From: Arthrobacter sp.
GTDB lineage: Bacteria > Actinomycetota > Actinomycetes > Actinomycetales > Micrococcaceae
Reading direction: 5' to 3'
Length of the DNA stretch: 32,565 nucleotides
Assembly: GCA_031178585.1 (NCBI GenBank)
Contig: JAPSIT010000013.1
Span: forward strand, 1-32,565
Below, piece after piece: positions 15,042 to 25,034 of this stretch. Made by a program: the position numbers and the translations under genes. Below the pieces are notes generated by a model. The model searched no databases. It saw only the letters and a program-made list of their open reading frames with translations, and was not told where the DNA came from. Each line of letters begins with the position of its first letter. Positions within the stretch are counted from its first letter, which is position 1.

Positions 15042-17114
15042 TTACTCCGCCCGGGCGAGCCTTTCAAGGGCCGCAATGGCGATCTTGCGGTCCGTCGTCG
15101 GCCAGAACGGCGGGAGCGCAGCCCGCAGGAATCCGCCGTAGCGTTCCGTGGAAAGCCGCGAGTCCAGTACCGCCACCACACCCCGGTCATCCGTGGACCG
15201 GATAAGACGCCCGGCACCCTGGGCCAACCGGATCGCGGCATGGGTGGCCGAGACAGACATGAATCCGTTGCCGCCGGACTGCGCCACCGCGCGCGAACGT
15301 GCAGTCATCAGCGGATCATCCGGCCGCGGAAACGGAATCCTGTCAATCACCACGAGCCGGCACGAGCCGCCCGGCACGTCCACCCCCTGCCAAAGGGACA
15401 TGGTGCCGAAAAGGCAGGTGTCCTGCTCATCCGCAAACTGCTTGACCAGTGCGGTCATCGTGGAGTCTCCCTGGCAGAGCACGTCGACGTCGAGGCGGGG
15501 ACGAAGAGCATCGGCGGCCTCCTCGGCGGCGCGACGGGACGAGAAGAGGCACAGTGCTCCCCCGCCCGAGGCCCTGATCAGGGCTTCGAGTTCGTCAAGC
15601 GCTTCGGGCGACGTGCCCCTGCCCGGCTTGGGCAGATGCCCGGCTACGTAGAGGATGCCTTGCTTGGGGTAATCGAAGGGGGATCCGACGTCCACGCCGG
15701 TCCAGCTGGGAGCACCTTCGCCCAGGAGGCCGAGGCCGCCGGCCGCGGGTTCGAAGGCCGAGCCGATGGCGAGCGTGGCGGAGGTCAGCACCACGGTGTG
15801 GTCCGCGAACAGTCCCTCCCGGAGGCGCCCGGCGACGCTCAGCGGGGCGATGTTGATCAGCGCGGGCTGGGTGTCGTCCGGGGGCGAGTAGCCCTGCTGG
15901 GGATCGAAGGTGCTGTTCCGGGAGAACCAGACCACTTCACGGTTCTCGCGAGCGGCGAGCAGCCGTTCGCACAGTTCCAGGATGACAAGGAGGCGGGAGC
16001 GCGCGAGCTGACGCCCGCCGTCGGCCGTGCTGTTGCTGTCCCCCTTGGAATCGGAGAGCGCCGCCCGGCACGCCTCCCGGAGCTGGTCGACACAGTCGAG
16101 CTGTTCGGCGTTGAGTCCGTTCGGCAGCAGGCCGCCGGGAACCCCCGCGAGGGCAAGTTCAAGATTGGCTGCGGCGTTGTTGAGCGCATCCACGGTGATC
16201 CCGGTGTGCTTCCGGGCGCCTGATGCTGCCGCGTGGACCATCGCGACGGACAGCTGCCCGGAAACGGCACCGGTAACCCGGTCCTGCAGCTCGTGCGCCT
16301 CGTCGACGACGACCACATCGTACTCGGGCAGGACAGCGAGTCCCTCGAAGGCGCTGACAGCGAGCATGGCGTGGTTGGTGACGACGACGTCCGCGTCGGC
16401 TGCATCGTGCCTGGCAAGCTCGCTGAAGCACTCTTCGGCGAGCGGGCACTTCTGGGCGCCAAGGCACTCCATTGAGGTGACGGACACCTGCCGCCAGGCG
16501 CGGTCCGTGACACCGGGAAGGAGCTCATCACGGTCTCCCGTGGCGGTCTTTTCCGCCCATTCGCGGAGCCGGACGACCTCCTTGCCAAGCTGCGATGACG
16601 GCCCGCCCATGGCCGCGGCGAAGTGCGGGACGCTGGTGTCCTCCCCCAGCGAAAAGAGCTGCCCCTCGGATGGCTCCTCGGAGGGAAAGCCGCCTTCAAG
16701 CTTGTGCCGGCAGACGTAGTTGGCCCGGCCTTTGACGAGGGCCACCTTCACCGGGCGGTCGAGTGCGGGTTTGAGGCTCTCCAACAACCGGGGAAGGTCC
16801 CGGCCCACGATCTGGGTCTGCAGCGCCAGGGTAGCGGTTGAGACAAGGGTGGGCTTGTTGCTTTCCAGCGAGTGGGCAATGAGCGGAACCAGGTAGGCCA
16901 AGGATTTTCCGGTGCCGGTGCCCGCTTGGACCAGCAGGTGATCGCCGGTTTCGATGGCCCGCGCCACCTGCCGTGCCATCTCATGCTGGCCGCTGCGGCT
17001 CTGGCCGCCCATGGCGGCCACGGCCCGGTCGAGGAGCTCCATGACGAACTCCTCGCCGGCCGCGGCACCGGAGGAGGGAGTGGCACCGGCGGAGGCTGCC
17101 GCCGGGTCAGTCAT
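15042..17114 (-). CDS. dinG: DinG-family ATP-dependent DNA helicase
   Basis: A 690-aa superfamily 2, XPD-like 5'-3' helicase. Walker A is AGTGTGKS at about residues 62-70; motif II is VVVDEAHEL at about 267. Four cysteines, YVC at about 133 and MECLGAQKC...EEC near 214-228, sit where the [4Fe-4S] cluster of DinG/XPD lies. Later motifs include LTSATLAIG, CLFSSRRAAEEAAD and AQGAGRLIRSTDDRG. Such enzymes unwind R-loops, D-loops and G-quadruplexes. The ATG shares eight bases with the hflX stop region (ATGACTGA), so it is translated from the hflX transcript. It lies beside lexA but I see no SOS box close to it. Confidence 0.93.
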   Translation of the reverse strand: MTDPAAASAGATPSSGAAAGEEFVMELLDRAVAAMGGQSRSGQHEMARQVARAIETGDHLLVQAGTGTGKSLAYLVPLIAHSLESNKPTLVSTATLALQTQIVGRDLPRLLESLKPALDRPVKVALVKGRANYVCRHKLEGGFPSEEPSEGQLFSLGEDTSVPHFAAAMGGPSSQLGKEVVRLREWAEKTATGDRDELLPGVTDRAWRQVSVTSMECLGAQKCPLAEECFSELARHDAADADVVVTNHAMLAVSAFEGLAVLPEYDVVVVDEAHELQDRVTGAVSGQLSVAMVHAAASGARKHTGITVDALNNAAANLELALAGVPGGLLPNGLNAEQLDCVDQLREACRAALSDSKGDSNSTADGGRQLARSRLLVILELCERLLAARENREVVWFSRNSTFDPQQGYSPPDDTQPALINIAPLSVAGRLREGLFADHTVVLTSATLAIGSAFEPAAGGLGLLGEGAPSWTGVDVGSPFDYPKQGILYVAGHLPKPGRGTSPEALDELEALIRASGGGALCLFSSRRAAEEAADALRPRLDVDVLCQGDSTMTALVKQFADEQDTCLFGTMSLWQGVDVPGGSCRLVVIDRIPFPRPDDPLMTARSRAVAQSGGNGFMSVSATHAAIRLAQGAGRLIRSTDDRGVVAVLDSRLSTERYGGFLRAALPPFWPTTDRKIAIAALERLARAE

Positions 17115-18684
17115 TGGTAATGAAGGATTCCAGTTCAGCCGCGAGGCCTTCCCGGACCATGACCACGGCCCTGGTGCCGCCCTCTTCGTGCTCCATGCTC
17201 AGGATCTCCGCATCAGACTCGTGGAGCTTGTTGATCAGGTCGCCCCGGTGGTACGGCACCAGCAGTTCCAGCTTGACGCTGGGGCGCGGGATGCCGTCAC
17301 TGATCGCCTTCAGCAGCTCGGAAATCCCCTCGCCGGTACGGGCCGACACCACCACGTGGCGGGGCTCGCGCTGCTTCAGGCGCTCAACGACGAACGGGTC
17401 GGCCGCGTCAGCCTTGTTCAGCACGATGATCTCGGGCACCTTGCGGGCATCCACCTCGGCGAAGACAGAGCGCACAGCAGCGATCTGCCCCTCCGGATCC
17501 GGGTGGGAGACGTCCACAACGTGCAGGATCAGGTCGGCGTCCGCTACTTCCTCCAGCGTGGAGCGGAATGCTTCCACGAGCTGAGTGGGAAGAGAGCGGA
17601 CGAAGCCCACTGTGTCCGCGAGCGTGTACCCCAGACCGTCTGCGGTCTCGGCCTTGCGGACGGTCGGGTCCAGCGTGGCGAACAGGGCGTTCTCCACCAG
17701 GACGCCGGCGTCGGTCAGCCGGTTCAGCAGTGAGGACTTGCCCGCGTTGGTGTATCCAGCGATCGCCACAGACGGTACGGCATTACGACGGCGATTGGCC
17801 CGCTTGGTCTCCCGCGCCGGCTTCATCGCGGCGATCTCGCGGCGCAGCTTTGCCATCCGGGTGCGGATGCGCCGCCGGTCCAGTTCGATCTTGGTTTCAC
17901 CGGGACCACGCGAACCCATGCCGGCACCGGCACCGCCGACCTGGCCACCGGCCTGCCGGGACATCGATTCACCCCAGCCACGGAGGCGCGGGAGGAGGTA
18001 CTCGAGCTGCGCGAGCTCCACCTGTGCCTTGCCCTCGCGGCTCTTCGCGTGCTGGGCGAAGATGTCGAGGATCAGGGCAGTGCGGTCGATGACCTTGACC
18101 TTGACGATGTCTTCGAGTCCGCGGCGCTGGGAGGGTGCAAGTTCCGCGTCAACCACCACGGTGTCTGCGCCGGTGGACATCACGACGTCCTTCAGTTCCA
18201 GGGCCTTTCCCGCACCGAGGAACGTGCCGGGGTCCGGTTTCGCCCTCCGCTGGACAAGCCCGTCGAGGACCTCCGACCCTGCCGTTTCGGCGAGGGCGGC
18301 GAGTTCGCGCAGGGAGTTCTCGGCGTCGGCGAGGGTGCCTTCGCTCCAGAGCCCCGCCAGCACCACACGCTCCAGGCGGAGTTGTCGGTATTCGACTTCG
18401 GTGACGTCTTCGAGTTCGGTGGACAGCCCTGCCGTACGGCGCAGGGCGCGGCGTTCCTCGAGATCCTGCTGGTCGCCGTCGAACATGCTGTGTTCTTCGT
18501 CGAGGCGCGAGATGGCCTGCGCTTTGCCAAGGCCCGCATTGCCGGCGTCTTCCGAGCCGTTGGCAGCCCGGGCGTTCCGTGCCGGAACATCCTTGGACAG
18601 GATCCGGTCGATTACAGCCTGGATTTCCTCAGGACTCATGTCCTGGGCGGCTGGTTCGGATCCGGAATTGTGCTGACTGGTCAT
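17107..18684 (-). CDS. hflX: ribosome-associated GTPase HflX
   Basis: A 525-aa GTPase that splits or rescues stalled ribosomes under stress. The N-terminal HflX domain includes the glycine-rich GGQVGGAGAGMGSRGPGETK at about 247-265, then coiled coil DRRRIRTRMAKLRREI. The G domain has G1 GYTNAGKS (310-317), G3 DTVGF (357-361) and G4 NKAD (423-426). An acidic and polar 80-residue N-terminal extension is typical of actinobacterial HflX. I chose the ATG at 18684 because AAAGGAG stands just upstream; the frame extends to 18774. The end overlaps dinG by eight bases, indicating one operon. Confidence 0.95.
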   Translation of the reverse strand: MTSQHNSGSEPAAQDMSPEEIQAVIDRILSKDVPARNARAANGSEDAGNAGLGKAQAISRLDEEHSMFDGDQQDLEERRALRRTAGLSTELEDVTEVEYRQLRLERVVLAGLWSEGTLADAENSLRELAALAETAGSEVLDGLVQRRAKPDPGTFLGAGKALELKDVVMSTGADTVVVDAELAPSQRRGLEDIVKVKVIDRTALILDIFAQHAKSREGKAQVELAQLEYLLPRLRGWGESMSRQAGGQVGGAGAGMGSRGPGETKIELDRRRIRTRMAKLRREIAAMKPARETKRANRRRNAVPSVAIAGYTNAGKSSLLNRLTDAGVLVENALFATLDPTVRKAETADGLGYTLADTVGFVRSLPTQLVEAFRSTLEEVADADLILHVVDVSHPDPEGQIAAVRSVFAEVDARKVPEIIVLNKADAADPFVVERLKQREPRHVVVSARTGEGISELLKAISDGIPRPSVKLELLVPYHRGDLINKLHESDAEILSMEHEEGGTRAVVMVREGLAAELESFITND

Positions 18685-19026
18685 GGTCTCCTTTAAAGAT
18701 TCTGCATCTTCAGAATAGTGCTGATTGCTGCCCTTGGGTGCGGTATTCGCGCTGGGCTGACTGCGAGGGGTCACGAAGGCTCCTGAAATGCCGACGGCTC
18801 AGGGGCCGGAGCGGCAGGAAGTGGACTGAATGAGTGTGATTAAGTGCGCTCCTGGCGGAAGGTGATACACCTGCATCGCAATGGGAGGGCATGTGGCCAG
18901 GGCCGCGGCTAAGGCCTGCGGCGGAAAAATACCGGCTACTCAAAAGTCAGGAACATGCCTACAAGGATAGCAGAACTTCGGCACCGGTTTTCCATCCGGC
19001 CGGTATGCCCACTAATCTGGCCAGTT
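18685..19026. other. divergent intergenic region hflX / methyltransferase
   Basis: A 342-bp stretch with no supported gene. A weak -10 (TATTCT, minus strand, 18717-18712) could serve hflX. An inverted repeat AGGTG-ATA-CACCT at 18860-18872 might be an operator. A TAATCT hexamer (19012-19017) ends nine bases before the methyltransferase ATG and would fit a leaderless transcript. Confidence 0.35.
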
Positions 19027-19641
19027 ATGGACTCTGCCCACTATTTCAGCGCCTCGCCCGCAGGGCCCTTCACCCGCAAGCCGCTCACCGTGGAACTGGC
19101 CGGTGAAACACGCAGGCTGCACACGTCCTCGGGCATCTTCAGCCCCGACGGGATCGATAAGGGCACGGCAATCCTGCTGGCGGAAGTCCCGGCCCCGGCG
19201 CCGCAGGGGAACCTGCTGGACATAGGCTGCGGCTGGGGCCCCGTTGCGCTGACCATGGCGCTGCGTGCGCCGCACGCGCAGGTTTATGCGGTGGACGTCA
19301 ACGAACGCTGCATCGCCCTCACCAATGAGAACGCCGCACTGCTTGGGCTGAAGAACGTCACCGCCAGCGCGCCGGAGGAGGTGGATCCGGAGCTGCGCTT
19401 CGACACCATCTGGTCCAATCCGCCGATCCGGATCGGTAAGGACGAGCTGCACTCGCTGCTGTTGCTTTGGCTGCCGCGCCTGGCGCCGGGGGGCTCGGCC
19501 TGGATGGTGGTGCAGAAGAATCTAGGTTCGGATTCACTGCAGCGCTGGCTGGATACGGTGCTGGATGACTCCTTCACCGTGACCCGTGAGAGCACGTCAA
19601 AGTCGTTCCGAATCCTGCGGGTCAGGAAAGCGTCCCGCTAG
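19027..19641 (+). CDS. class I SAM-dependent methyltransferase (RsmC/RlmG-like MTS domain)
   Basis: A 204-aa Rossmann-fold methyltransferase. Motif I is NLLDIGCGWGPVALTMAL, an acidic motif II follows in VYAVDVNERCIALT, and motif IV is WSNPPIRIG. The NPP(I/F/Y) tetrad marks N-methylation of a base, as in the guanine-N2 rRNA enzymes RsmC and RlmG. Those enzymes have two tandem domains; this protein has only the catalytic one, as is usual in actinobacteria. The ATG at 19027 begins the conserved part, and no Shine-Dalgarno is seen. The last 20 bases overlap the convergent dapF. The exact target is unknown. Confidence 0.85.
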   Translation: MDSAHYFSASPAGPFTRKPLTVELAGETRRLHTSSGIFSPDGIDKGTAILLAEVPAPAPQGNLLDIGCGWGPVALTMALRAPHAQVYAVDVNERCIALTNENAALLGLKNVTASAPEEVDPELRFDTIWSNPPIRIGKDELHSLLLLWLPRLAPGGSAWMVVQKNLGSDSLQRWLDTVLDDSFTVTRESTSKSFRILRVRKASR

Positions 19642-20566
19642 CAACGATCGTCGCCGGGCCGCTCAGCTCCACATGCTCCCGGCCATCGGCCACGGTGAAG
19701 AATTTCACGCCGACGACGCCGCCCGGCACCCTTACATGCCAAGCGTCCGGTGCGCCCTGGCCGGCCCAGTGACGGATCGCCACGGCGGCGGCGCAGGCGC
19801 CGGTGCCGCACGACTGGGTCTCCCCGACCCCGCGTTCGTGCACCCTCATGGTCACGGTGCCCACGCCGTCGTGGACCAGCGGCTCGGAGGGCACGACGAA
19901 TTCTACGTTGGTTCCATGCTCTGGCTTCGGGTCCACGTGCGGGGCGGTGAAGAGTTTCATGCTGTCCAGCTCGGACAACTCCGCCAGGGCGACCACCGTG
20001 TGCGGGTTTCCCATGCTGACGGACAGTGCCGGCCGCGGCACCTCCAGACCGTCGGCGCTGACGAGGGAGTCCATGGCGCGCGCGGCGGCGTCGGCGGGGA
20101 AAATGAATTCCCAAGGGCCCATGTCGACGGCGTAGCCGTCAGCGGTGCGGACGATCGTCTTGACGCCGCCGCGCGTTCCGATCGTGAGCGAGCCGCCCGG
20201 CGGCAGTTCCGCCAGGCCCTCGGCGAGGAGGAAGTGCACGAAGACCCGGACGCCGTTCCCGCACATTTCGGACAGGGAGCCGTCGCCGTTGCGGTAGTCC
20301 ATGAACCATTCGGCATCCGGGTTCACGGCGAGAATCTGGCGGCCTTCATCAAGCAGCCGGGACGGGACGGCACGGATGAGGCCGTCCCCGCCGATGCCGC
20401 GATGCCGGTCGCACAGCCCGGCGACCTGCTCCGGGGATATGGAATGCATGCCCTCGGGATCGGCGATCAGCACGAAGTCGTTGCCGGTGCCATGGCCCTT
20501 GGAGAAGCGGAGGCCACTCAGTTGTGACGCGGGGCGCTCAGCGGCTTCTGCAAGGGCTTCATTCAT
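19622..20566 (-). CDS. dapF: diaminopimelate epimerase
   Basis: A 314-aa cofactor-free racemase converting LL- to meso-diaminopimelate for lysine and peptidoglycan. The two catalytic cysteines are Cys102 (EMCGNGVR) and Cys253 (SCGTGACAAAV), in the two mirror-image halves. GHGTGNDFVLIAD and FMDYRNGDGS are family hallmarks. It is slightly longer than the usual 275-290 owing to a 17-residue N-terminal lead. ATG at 20566. It follows miaA by 63 bp on the same strand. Its 3' end overlaps the convergent methyltransferase by 20 bp, so no separate terminator fits between them. Confidence 0.97.
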   Translation of the reverse strand: MNEALAEAAERPASQLSGLRFSKGHGTGNDFVLIADPEGMHSISPEQVAGLCDRHRGIGGDGLIRAVPSRLLDEGRQILAVNPDAEWFMDYRNGDGSLSEMCGNGVRVFVHFLLAEGLAELPPGGSLTIGTRGGVKTIVRTADGYAVDMGPWEFIFPADAAARAMDSLVSADGLEVPRPALSVSMGNPHTVVALAELSELDSMKLFTAPHVDPKPEHGTNVEFVVPSEPLVHDGVGTVTMRVHERGVGETQSCGTGACAAAVAIRHWAGQGAPDAWHVRVPGGVVGVKFFTVADGREHVELSGPATIVASGTLS

Positions 20567-20629
20567 GTTTCAAGGTTACCTGCCCCCTGAAGGGTCCGAA
20601 AAACAGGTCGCCCATATCTGCTGGCCCAG

Positions 20630-21532
20630 TTAGCTGCAGAGTTCCGCAGCCTTGTCGACGAGGCGAGGATCCTGCCAGTCCAGCCATGCGATGCGCGGAT
20701 CAGCGCGGAACCACGTGAGCTGGCGGCGGGCGAACTGGCGGGTGGCCACGATGGTCTCCTCGGCTGCCTGCGGAACGTCCGCTTCGCCGTCGAGCACTTT
20801 CAGGAACTGGGCGTACCCCAGTGCGCGGGGCGCGGTGCGGCCGCGCCGAAGCCCGGCAGCATCAAGGCGCTCAACCTCGGCCAGGAGACCCCTATCGACC
20901 ATCCGATGGACGCGTTCCGCGAGCCGGTCCCGGAGTATCTCCCTGTCCACCTGCAGTCCGATCTGGACGGTGGGTTGCACGTACTCGCGGGTGGGCATGA
21001 ACGAACTGAACGGGCGCCCCGTCAGCTCAAAGACCTCTAGCGCCCGGATGATCCGGCGCGCGTCTCCGAGCCGGCCGGCGGAAACCGGGTCAACGCGCCG
21101 CAGCCGCTCCTGGAGCGGGGCAATGCCGGCCTCGGCGTGTTCCTGCTCCAAGCGGTTCCGGATCGGGGCCGACGTGCCCGGGAACTCGAGGACGTCGACA
21201 GCGGCCCGGACATACAGGCCGGAGCCGCCCGCGAGGATCGCACGCTTCCCCCGGCCGTGGATGTCAGCGACGGCAGCCCTGGCCTGCTGCTGGAATTCGG
21301 CTACCGACGCTTCCTCGGTGACGTCCAGAATGTCCAGCAGGTGGTGCGGAATGCCCTTGCGCTCGGCCTCGGAGACTTTGGCAGTTCCGATGTCCATGCC
21401 GCGGTAGAACTGCATGGCGTCGGCGTTGATGACCTCGCCGCCGAGTTTCAGCGCTAGCTCGACGGCCAGGTCCGATTTACCGGAACCGGTGGGCCCGACC
21501 ACCGCAATGACAGACGGCTGCCTGGCGTCCAC
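20630..21532 (-). CDS. miaA: tRNA dimethylallyltransferase
   Basis: A 300-aa enzyme that transfers a dimethylallyl group to N6 of A37 in tRNAs reading codons that start with U. The P-loop [15 protein letters not shown] is at 13-27. [17 protein letters not shown] and [19 protein letters not shown] follow, and [11 protein letters not shown] lines the substrate channel. The C-terminal part [19 protein letters not shown] is conserved. Its ATG lies three bases after the miaB stop, so i6A37 formation and its methylthiolation are encoded in consecutive genes of one operon. Confidence 0.97.
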   Translation of the reverse strand: MDARQPSVIAVVGPTGSGKSDLAVELALKLGGEVINADAMQFYRGMDIGTAKVSEAERKGIPHHLLDILDVTEEASVAEFQQQARAAVADIHGRGKRAILAGGSGLYVRAAVDVLEFPGTSAPIRNRLEQEHAEAGIAPLQERLRRVDPVSAGRLGDARRIIRALEVFELTGRPFSSFMPTREYVQPTVQIGLQVDREILRDRLAERVHRMVDRGLLAEVERLDAAGLRRGRTAPRALGYAQFLKVLDGEADVPQAAEETIVATRQFARRQLTWFRADPRIAWLDWQDPRLVDKAAELCS

Positions 21533-21535
21533 GGT

Positions 21536-23080
21536 CTAGCGGCTGCGGATCGGAAGTGACGGCATGCCGAGCGCGACGCTGGATTTCCCGCCCGGAGCAG
21601 CAGGCACGGGGGCGCCGCAGGAATCGGCCTGTGACCTGTCCCAGGCGTCCCCTGCCCGCGATCGGCGCAGGGAGTAGTCCTCCGCCGTTGCGGGGTCGGC
21701 GACCAGGTGGAAAGCGGCTGCCTCGGTGATGGTGACGGTGACAAGGTCGCCGGGCCGCGGGGCAGGGGCGCCCTCCGGCACGGAGAAGTGGACGAGCCGC
21801 TGGTCCTGCGCCCTGCCGGACAAGCGGTGGGTTTCTTCTGCCTTGCGTCCCGACTGCGCGGTGACCATGACCTCGACCCGCCGTCCGAGCTGCTTCGCGT
21901 TTTCCTCAGCAGCGATGCGGTCCTGAAGGGCGGTGAGCCGTTCAAAGCGTTCCTGGACCACGGCTTTGGGCAGCTGGTCGGGAAGGTCGGCTGCCGGCGT
22001 GCCGGGCCGCTTGGAGTATTGAAAGGTGAAGGCCGTGGCGAAGCGGGACTTTTCGACAACATCCAGGGTCGCCTGGAAATCCGCTTCAGTCTCGCCGGGG
22101 AAGCCCACGATGATGTCCGTGGAGATCGCGGCGTGCGGCATTTTCTCCCGGACCTTGTCCAGGATTCCCAGGAACTTCGAGGAGCGGTAGGACCGCCGCA
22201 TGTCCTTCAGGACCTTGTCCGAGCCGGACTGCAGCGGCATGTGCAGCTGCGGCATGACGTTGGGCGTTTCGGCCATGGCATCAATAACGTCGTCTGTGAA
22301 GGCGGCGGGGTGCGGGCTGGTGAAGCGGACCCTTTCGAGGCCCGGTATCTCTCCGCAGGCGCGGAGCAGCTTGGAGAACGCCCGGCGGTCGCCGAACTCC
22401 ACGCCGTAGGAGTTCACGTTCTGGCCAAGGAGTGTCACTTCGATGGCGCCGTCCTCCACCAGGGCCTGCACTTCGGCGAGGATGTCCCCGGGGCGGCGGT
22501 CTTTCTCCTTGCCGCGCAGGGCGGGAACGATGCAGAAAGTGCAGGTATTGTTGCAGCCGACCGAGATGGACACCCAGCCGGAATACACCGAATCGCGCTT
22601 CGTGGGAAGCGTCGACGGGAATACGTCCAGAGACTCGAGGATCTCCAGCTGGGCCTCACTGTTGTGCCGCGCACGGTCCAGAAGGGCTGGCAGGGCACCG
22701 ACGTTGTGGGTCCCGAAGACGGCATCCACCCACGGGGCCTTCTTCAGGATGGTGTCGCGGTCCTTCTGGGCCAGGCAGCCGCCGACGGCGATCTGCATTC
22801 CGGGATTGGCGGCCTTGATCGGCGCCAGCTGGCCCAGGTTTCCGTACAGCTTGTTGTCCGCGTTTTCCCTGACGGCGCACGTGTTGAACACCACGACGTC
22901 CGCCTGGGTGCCGTCCGCCGGAACGTAGCCCGCCGCTTCGAGCATCCCGGCCATGCGCTCGGAATCATGGACGTTCATTTGGCATCCGAAAGTGCGCACC
23001 TGGTAAGTGCGGGGGGCGCCGGAAGCGCCGGCGGCTGCCGGTAGGGCGCCGGCTGCAGGGGAAGGGTAGGTCAGACTCAC
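21536..23080 (-). CDS. miaB: tRNA-2-methylthio-N6-dimethylallyladenosine synthase
   Basis: A 514-aa radical-SAM methylthiotransferase that converts i6A37 to ms2i6A37. The UPF0004 domain has Cys33 (TFGCQMN), Cys68 ([12 protein letters not shown]) and Cys102 (VGGCLAQ) for the auxiliary [4Fe-4S] cluster. The radical-SAM CxxxCxxC is Cys176/180/183 (GCNNTCTFC). A TRAM RNA-binding domain lies near 395-460. About 40 extra C-terminal residues ([12 protein letters not shown] onward) are not typical of the E. coli enzyme. The GTG start at 23080 has no strong competitor. It precedes miaA directly and lies about 100 bp after recX. Confidence 0.96.
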   Translation of the reverse strand: MSLTYPSPAAGALPAAAGASGAPRTYQVRTFGCQMNVHDSERMAGMLEAAGYVPADGTQADVVVFNTCAVRENADNKLYGNLGQLAPIKAANPGMQIAVGGCLAQKDRDTILKKAPWVDAVFGTHNVGALPALLDRARHNSEAQLEILESLDVFPSTLPTKRDSVYSGWVSISVGCNNTCTFCIVPALRGKEKDRRPGDILAEVQALVEDGAIEVTLLGQNVNSYGVEFGDRRAFSKLLRACGEIPGLERVRFTSPHPAAFTDDVIDAMAETPNVMPQLHMPLQSGSDKVLKDMRRSYRSSKFLGILDKVREKMPHAAISTDIIVGFPGETEADFQATLDVVEKSRFATAFTFQYSKRPGTPAADLPDQLPKAVVQERFERLTALQDRIAAEENAKQLGRRVEVMVTAQSGRKAEETHRLSGRAQDQRLVHFSVPEGAPAPRPGDLVTVTITEAAAFHLVADPATAEDYSLRRSRAGDAWDRSQADSCGAPVPAAPGGKSSVALGMPSLPIRSR

Positions 23081-23183
23081 CCATTAAGCGTACCGGCTGC
23101 CTGCGCATGCAGGATGCGGCCCTCTGACGGGCGCTGCCAGGCCTTGAGTACCAACTGCCCGAGACGCTCTCATTGCCCAAGTC

Positions 23184-23789
23184 CTAGTGGCCCGAGACGG
23201 AGTCCAGCACTTCGCCGACGATGCGGAAGGCCTGCGAGGGCTGGTACCCCTTGCGTGCAAGCATGGAGGCCAGGCGCCGGGTGGCCTTGTCCCGCTCGGC
23301 GCGGTCCGTCAGGTCCACACCCGGCCGCAGCTTGCGCTCCACCAGTTGCCGGGCCGCAGCTTCCTCGTCCTCGTCGCTAAGCTGCCCCAGGGCCGACGCC
23401 GCCGTCTCGGGGTCGATGCCCTTCTCCGCCAGCTCACGGCGCAGGGCACCCTTGGCCAGTTTGCGGGTCTGGGAGCGGCTCCGCACCCACATGTCGGCGA
23501 ACTCCGCGTCATCGACGAGTTTAACCTCTTCGAAGCGGTCCAGGACAGCAGCGGCAACGTCTTCCGGTACCTTGCGTTCCGCCAGCTTGCGCTCCAGCTG
23601 AAGTCTGCTCTTGGGGGCGCTGGTTAGCTGGCGCAGCACGATGGCCCGCGCCACCGACGCCGGATCTGCTTCCCTGTCCTCCGGCGGTGGCGGCGGTGCG
23701 GTCTCTCCTGAAGGAGATGCCGGGGCCGGCCAGCGGCCGTCCCCGGCAGCGGCGCCCCGGCCGCGCCGCCTGCTGCTAGAAACCGTCAA
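23184..23789 (-). CDS. recX: regulatory protein RecX
   Basis: A 201-aa helical protein that binds RecA filaments and limits recombinase activity. Three-helix repeats are visible: [23 protein letters not shown], then [28 protein letters not shown], and [20 protein letters not shown]. The first 45 residues are an Arg/Pro/Gly-rich extension. The likely start is TTG at 23789, with GAAGG just upstream, which makes recX overlap the recA end by 14 bp. I see no ATG or GTG nearer the conserved part. This arrangement suggests coupled translation with recA. Confidence 0.92.
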   Translation of the reverse strand: MTVSSSRRRGRGAAAGDGRWPAPASPSGETAPPPPPEDREADPASVARAIVLRQLTSAPKSRLQLERKLAERKVPEDVAAAVLDRFEEVKLVDDAEFADMWVRSRSQTRKLAKGALRRELAEKGIDPETAASALGQLSDEDEEAAARQLVERKLRPGVDLTDRAERDKATRRLASMLARKGYQPSQAFRIVGEVLDSVSGH

Positions 23790-24828
23790 CAGCCTTCAGC
23801 TTCGGTGAAGCCTCTGTCTCAGCAGCGGGTTTGACTCCCACGCCGAGCTTTTCCTTGATGAGCCGCTCCAGTTCCGCCGCGAGTTCGGGGTTGTCCCGAA
23901 GGAAGCGCCGGGAATTCTCCATTCCCTGGCCAAGCTGGTCGCCGTCGTAGGTAAACCAGGAGCCGGACTTCTTGATGAGGCCGTGCTCCACACCCATGTC
24001 GATAATGCCGCCCTCGCGGGAGATGCCCTGGCCATAGATGATGTCGAACTCGGCGACCTTGAAGGGCGGCGCCATCTTATTCTTGACGATCTTGGCCTTG
24101 GTGCGGTTACCGACGGAGTCGGCGCCTTCCTTCAGCGTCTGGATACGGCGGACGTCGATACGGATGGAGGCGTAGAACTTCAGCGCCTTACCGCCGGTGG
24201 TGGTTTCGGGTGAGCCGAAGAACACACCGATCTTTTCGCGGAGCTGGTTGATGAAGATGGCCGTGGTCTTGGTCTGGCTCAGCCGCCCGGTGATCTTTCG
24301 CAGGGCCTGGCTCATCAGTCGCGCCTGGAGGCCGACGTGGCTGTCGCCCATGTCACCTTCGATTTCCGCACGCGGGACGAGGGCAGCCACGGAGTCAATG
24401 ACGACAATGTCCAGTGAACCGGAGCCCACCAGCATGTCCATGATCTCAAGTGCCTGCTCACCCGTGTCCGGCTGGGATACCAGCAGTGCATCGGTGTCCA
24501 CACCGAGCTTGGCCGCGTACTCGGGGTCAAGGGCGTGCTCGGCATCGATGAAGGCAGCGATGCCGCCGTTGCGCTGGGCGTTTGCTACGGCGTGGAGCGC
24601 AACGGTGGTCTTACCGGAGGATTCCGGCCCGTAGATCTCCACGACCCTGCCGCGAGGAAGCCCGCCGATGCCAAGGGCAACATCCAGGGCAATCGATCCG
24701 GTGGGAATGACCTCGATGGGGGCCCGGGTCTCATCACCCAGCCGCATGATCGATCCCTTGCCGAACTGCTTGTCAATCTGGGCAAGCGCTGCTTCAAGCG
24801 CCTTTGCACGGTCCGGGGCTGCCGCCAT
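23776..24828 (-). CDS. recA: recombinase RecA
   Basis: A 350-aa strand-exchange ATPase and LexA co-protease. Walker A is [12 protein letters not shown] (67-78), and Walker B is in [41 protein letters not shown] covers loop 2, which binds DNA. The C-terminal tail is acidic, as usual. There is no intein, in contrast to M. tuberculosis RecA. ATG at 24828. A LexA box lies 146 bp upstream. recX follows with a 14-bp overlap. Confidence 0.98.
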   Translation of the reverse strand: MAAAPDRAKALEAALAQIDKQFGKGSIMRLGDETRAPIEVIPTGSIALDVALGIGGLPRGRVVEIYGPESSGKTTVALHAVANAQRNGGIAAFIDAEHALDPEYAAKLGVDTDALLVSQPDTGEQALEIMDMLVGSGSLDIVVIDSVAALVPRAEIEGDMGDSHVGLQARLMSQALRKITGRLSQTKTTAIFINQLREKIGVFFGSPETTTGGKALKFYASIRIDVRRIQTLKEGADSVGNRTKAKIVKNKMAPPFKVAEFDIIYGQGISREGGIIDMGVEHGLIKKSGSWFTYDGDQLGQGMENSRRFLRDNPELAAELERLIKEKLGVGVKPAAETEASPKLKAVDGF

Positions 24829-24960
24829 GGTTCACACCTCTGTTGCTTTCTCGCTGTGGAGTGGCCTGCGCGGCCCTTTTCTCTGTCATCTCTGACGCTA
24901 TCGCCGCCCTGTGACAATTTGCCCGGCGCGGCTGCGTATGTGGATAACCCGCTGGAAAAA

Positions 24961-24966
24961 AGCATA
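24961..24966 (-). promoter_or_regulatory. candidate recA -10 element
   Basis: TATGCT on the minus strand, placed 17-18 bases after the TTCGAAT half of the LexA box, which could double as the -35. The leader to the recA ATG would be about 125 nt. Confidence 0.4.
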
Positions 24967-24973
24967 GTCCCAT

Positions 24974-24989
24974 CCGAACAGATATTCGA
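24974..24989. promoter_or_regulatory. LexA (SOS) box of recA
   Basis: CCGAAC-AGAT-ATTCGA matches TCGAAC-N4-GTTCGA with two differences. It overlaps the probable -35 region of recA. Confidence 0.78.
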
Positions 24990-25034
24990 AGAACCGGTCG
25001 GCGTGTCAGGATTCTGCCAGCGGAGTGGGAGGAC

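Noticed and set aside
23776..24828. Intein in recA, as in M. tuberculosis
   Set aside because: The protein is a continuous 350 aa with all motifs uninterrupted.
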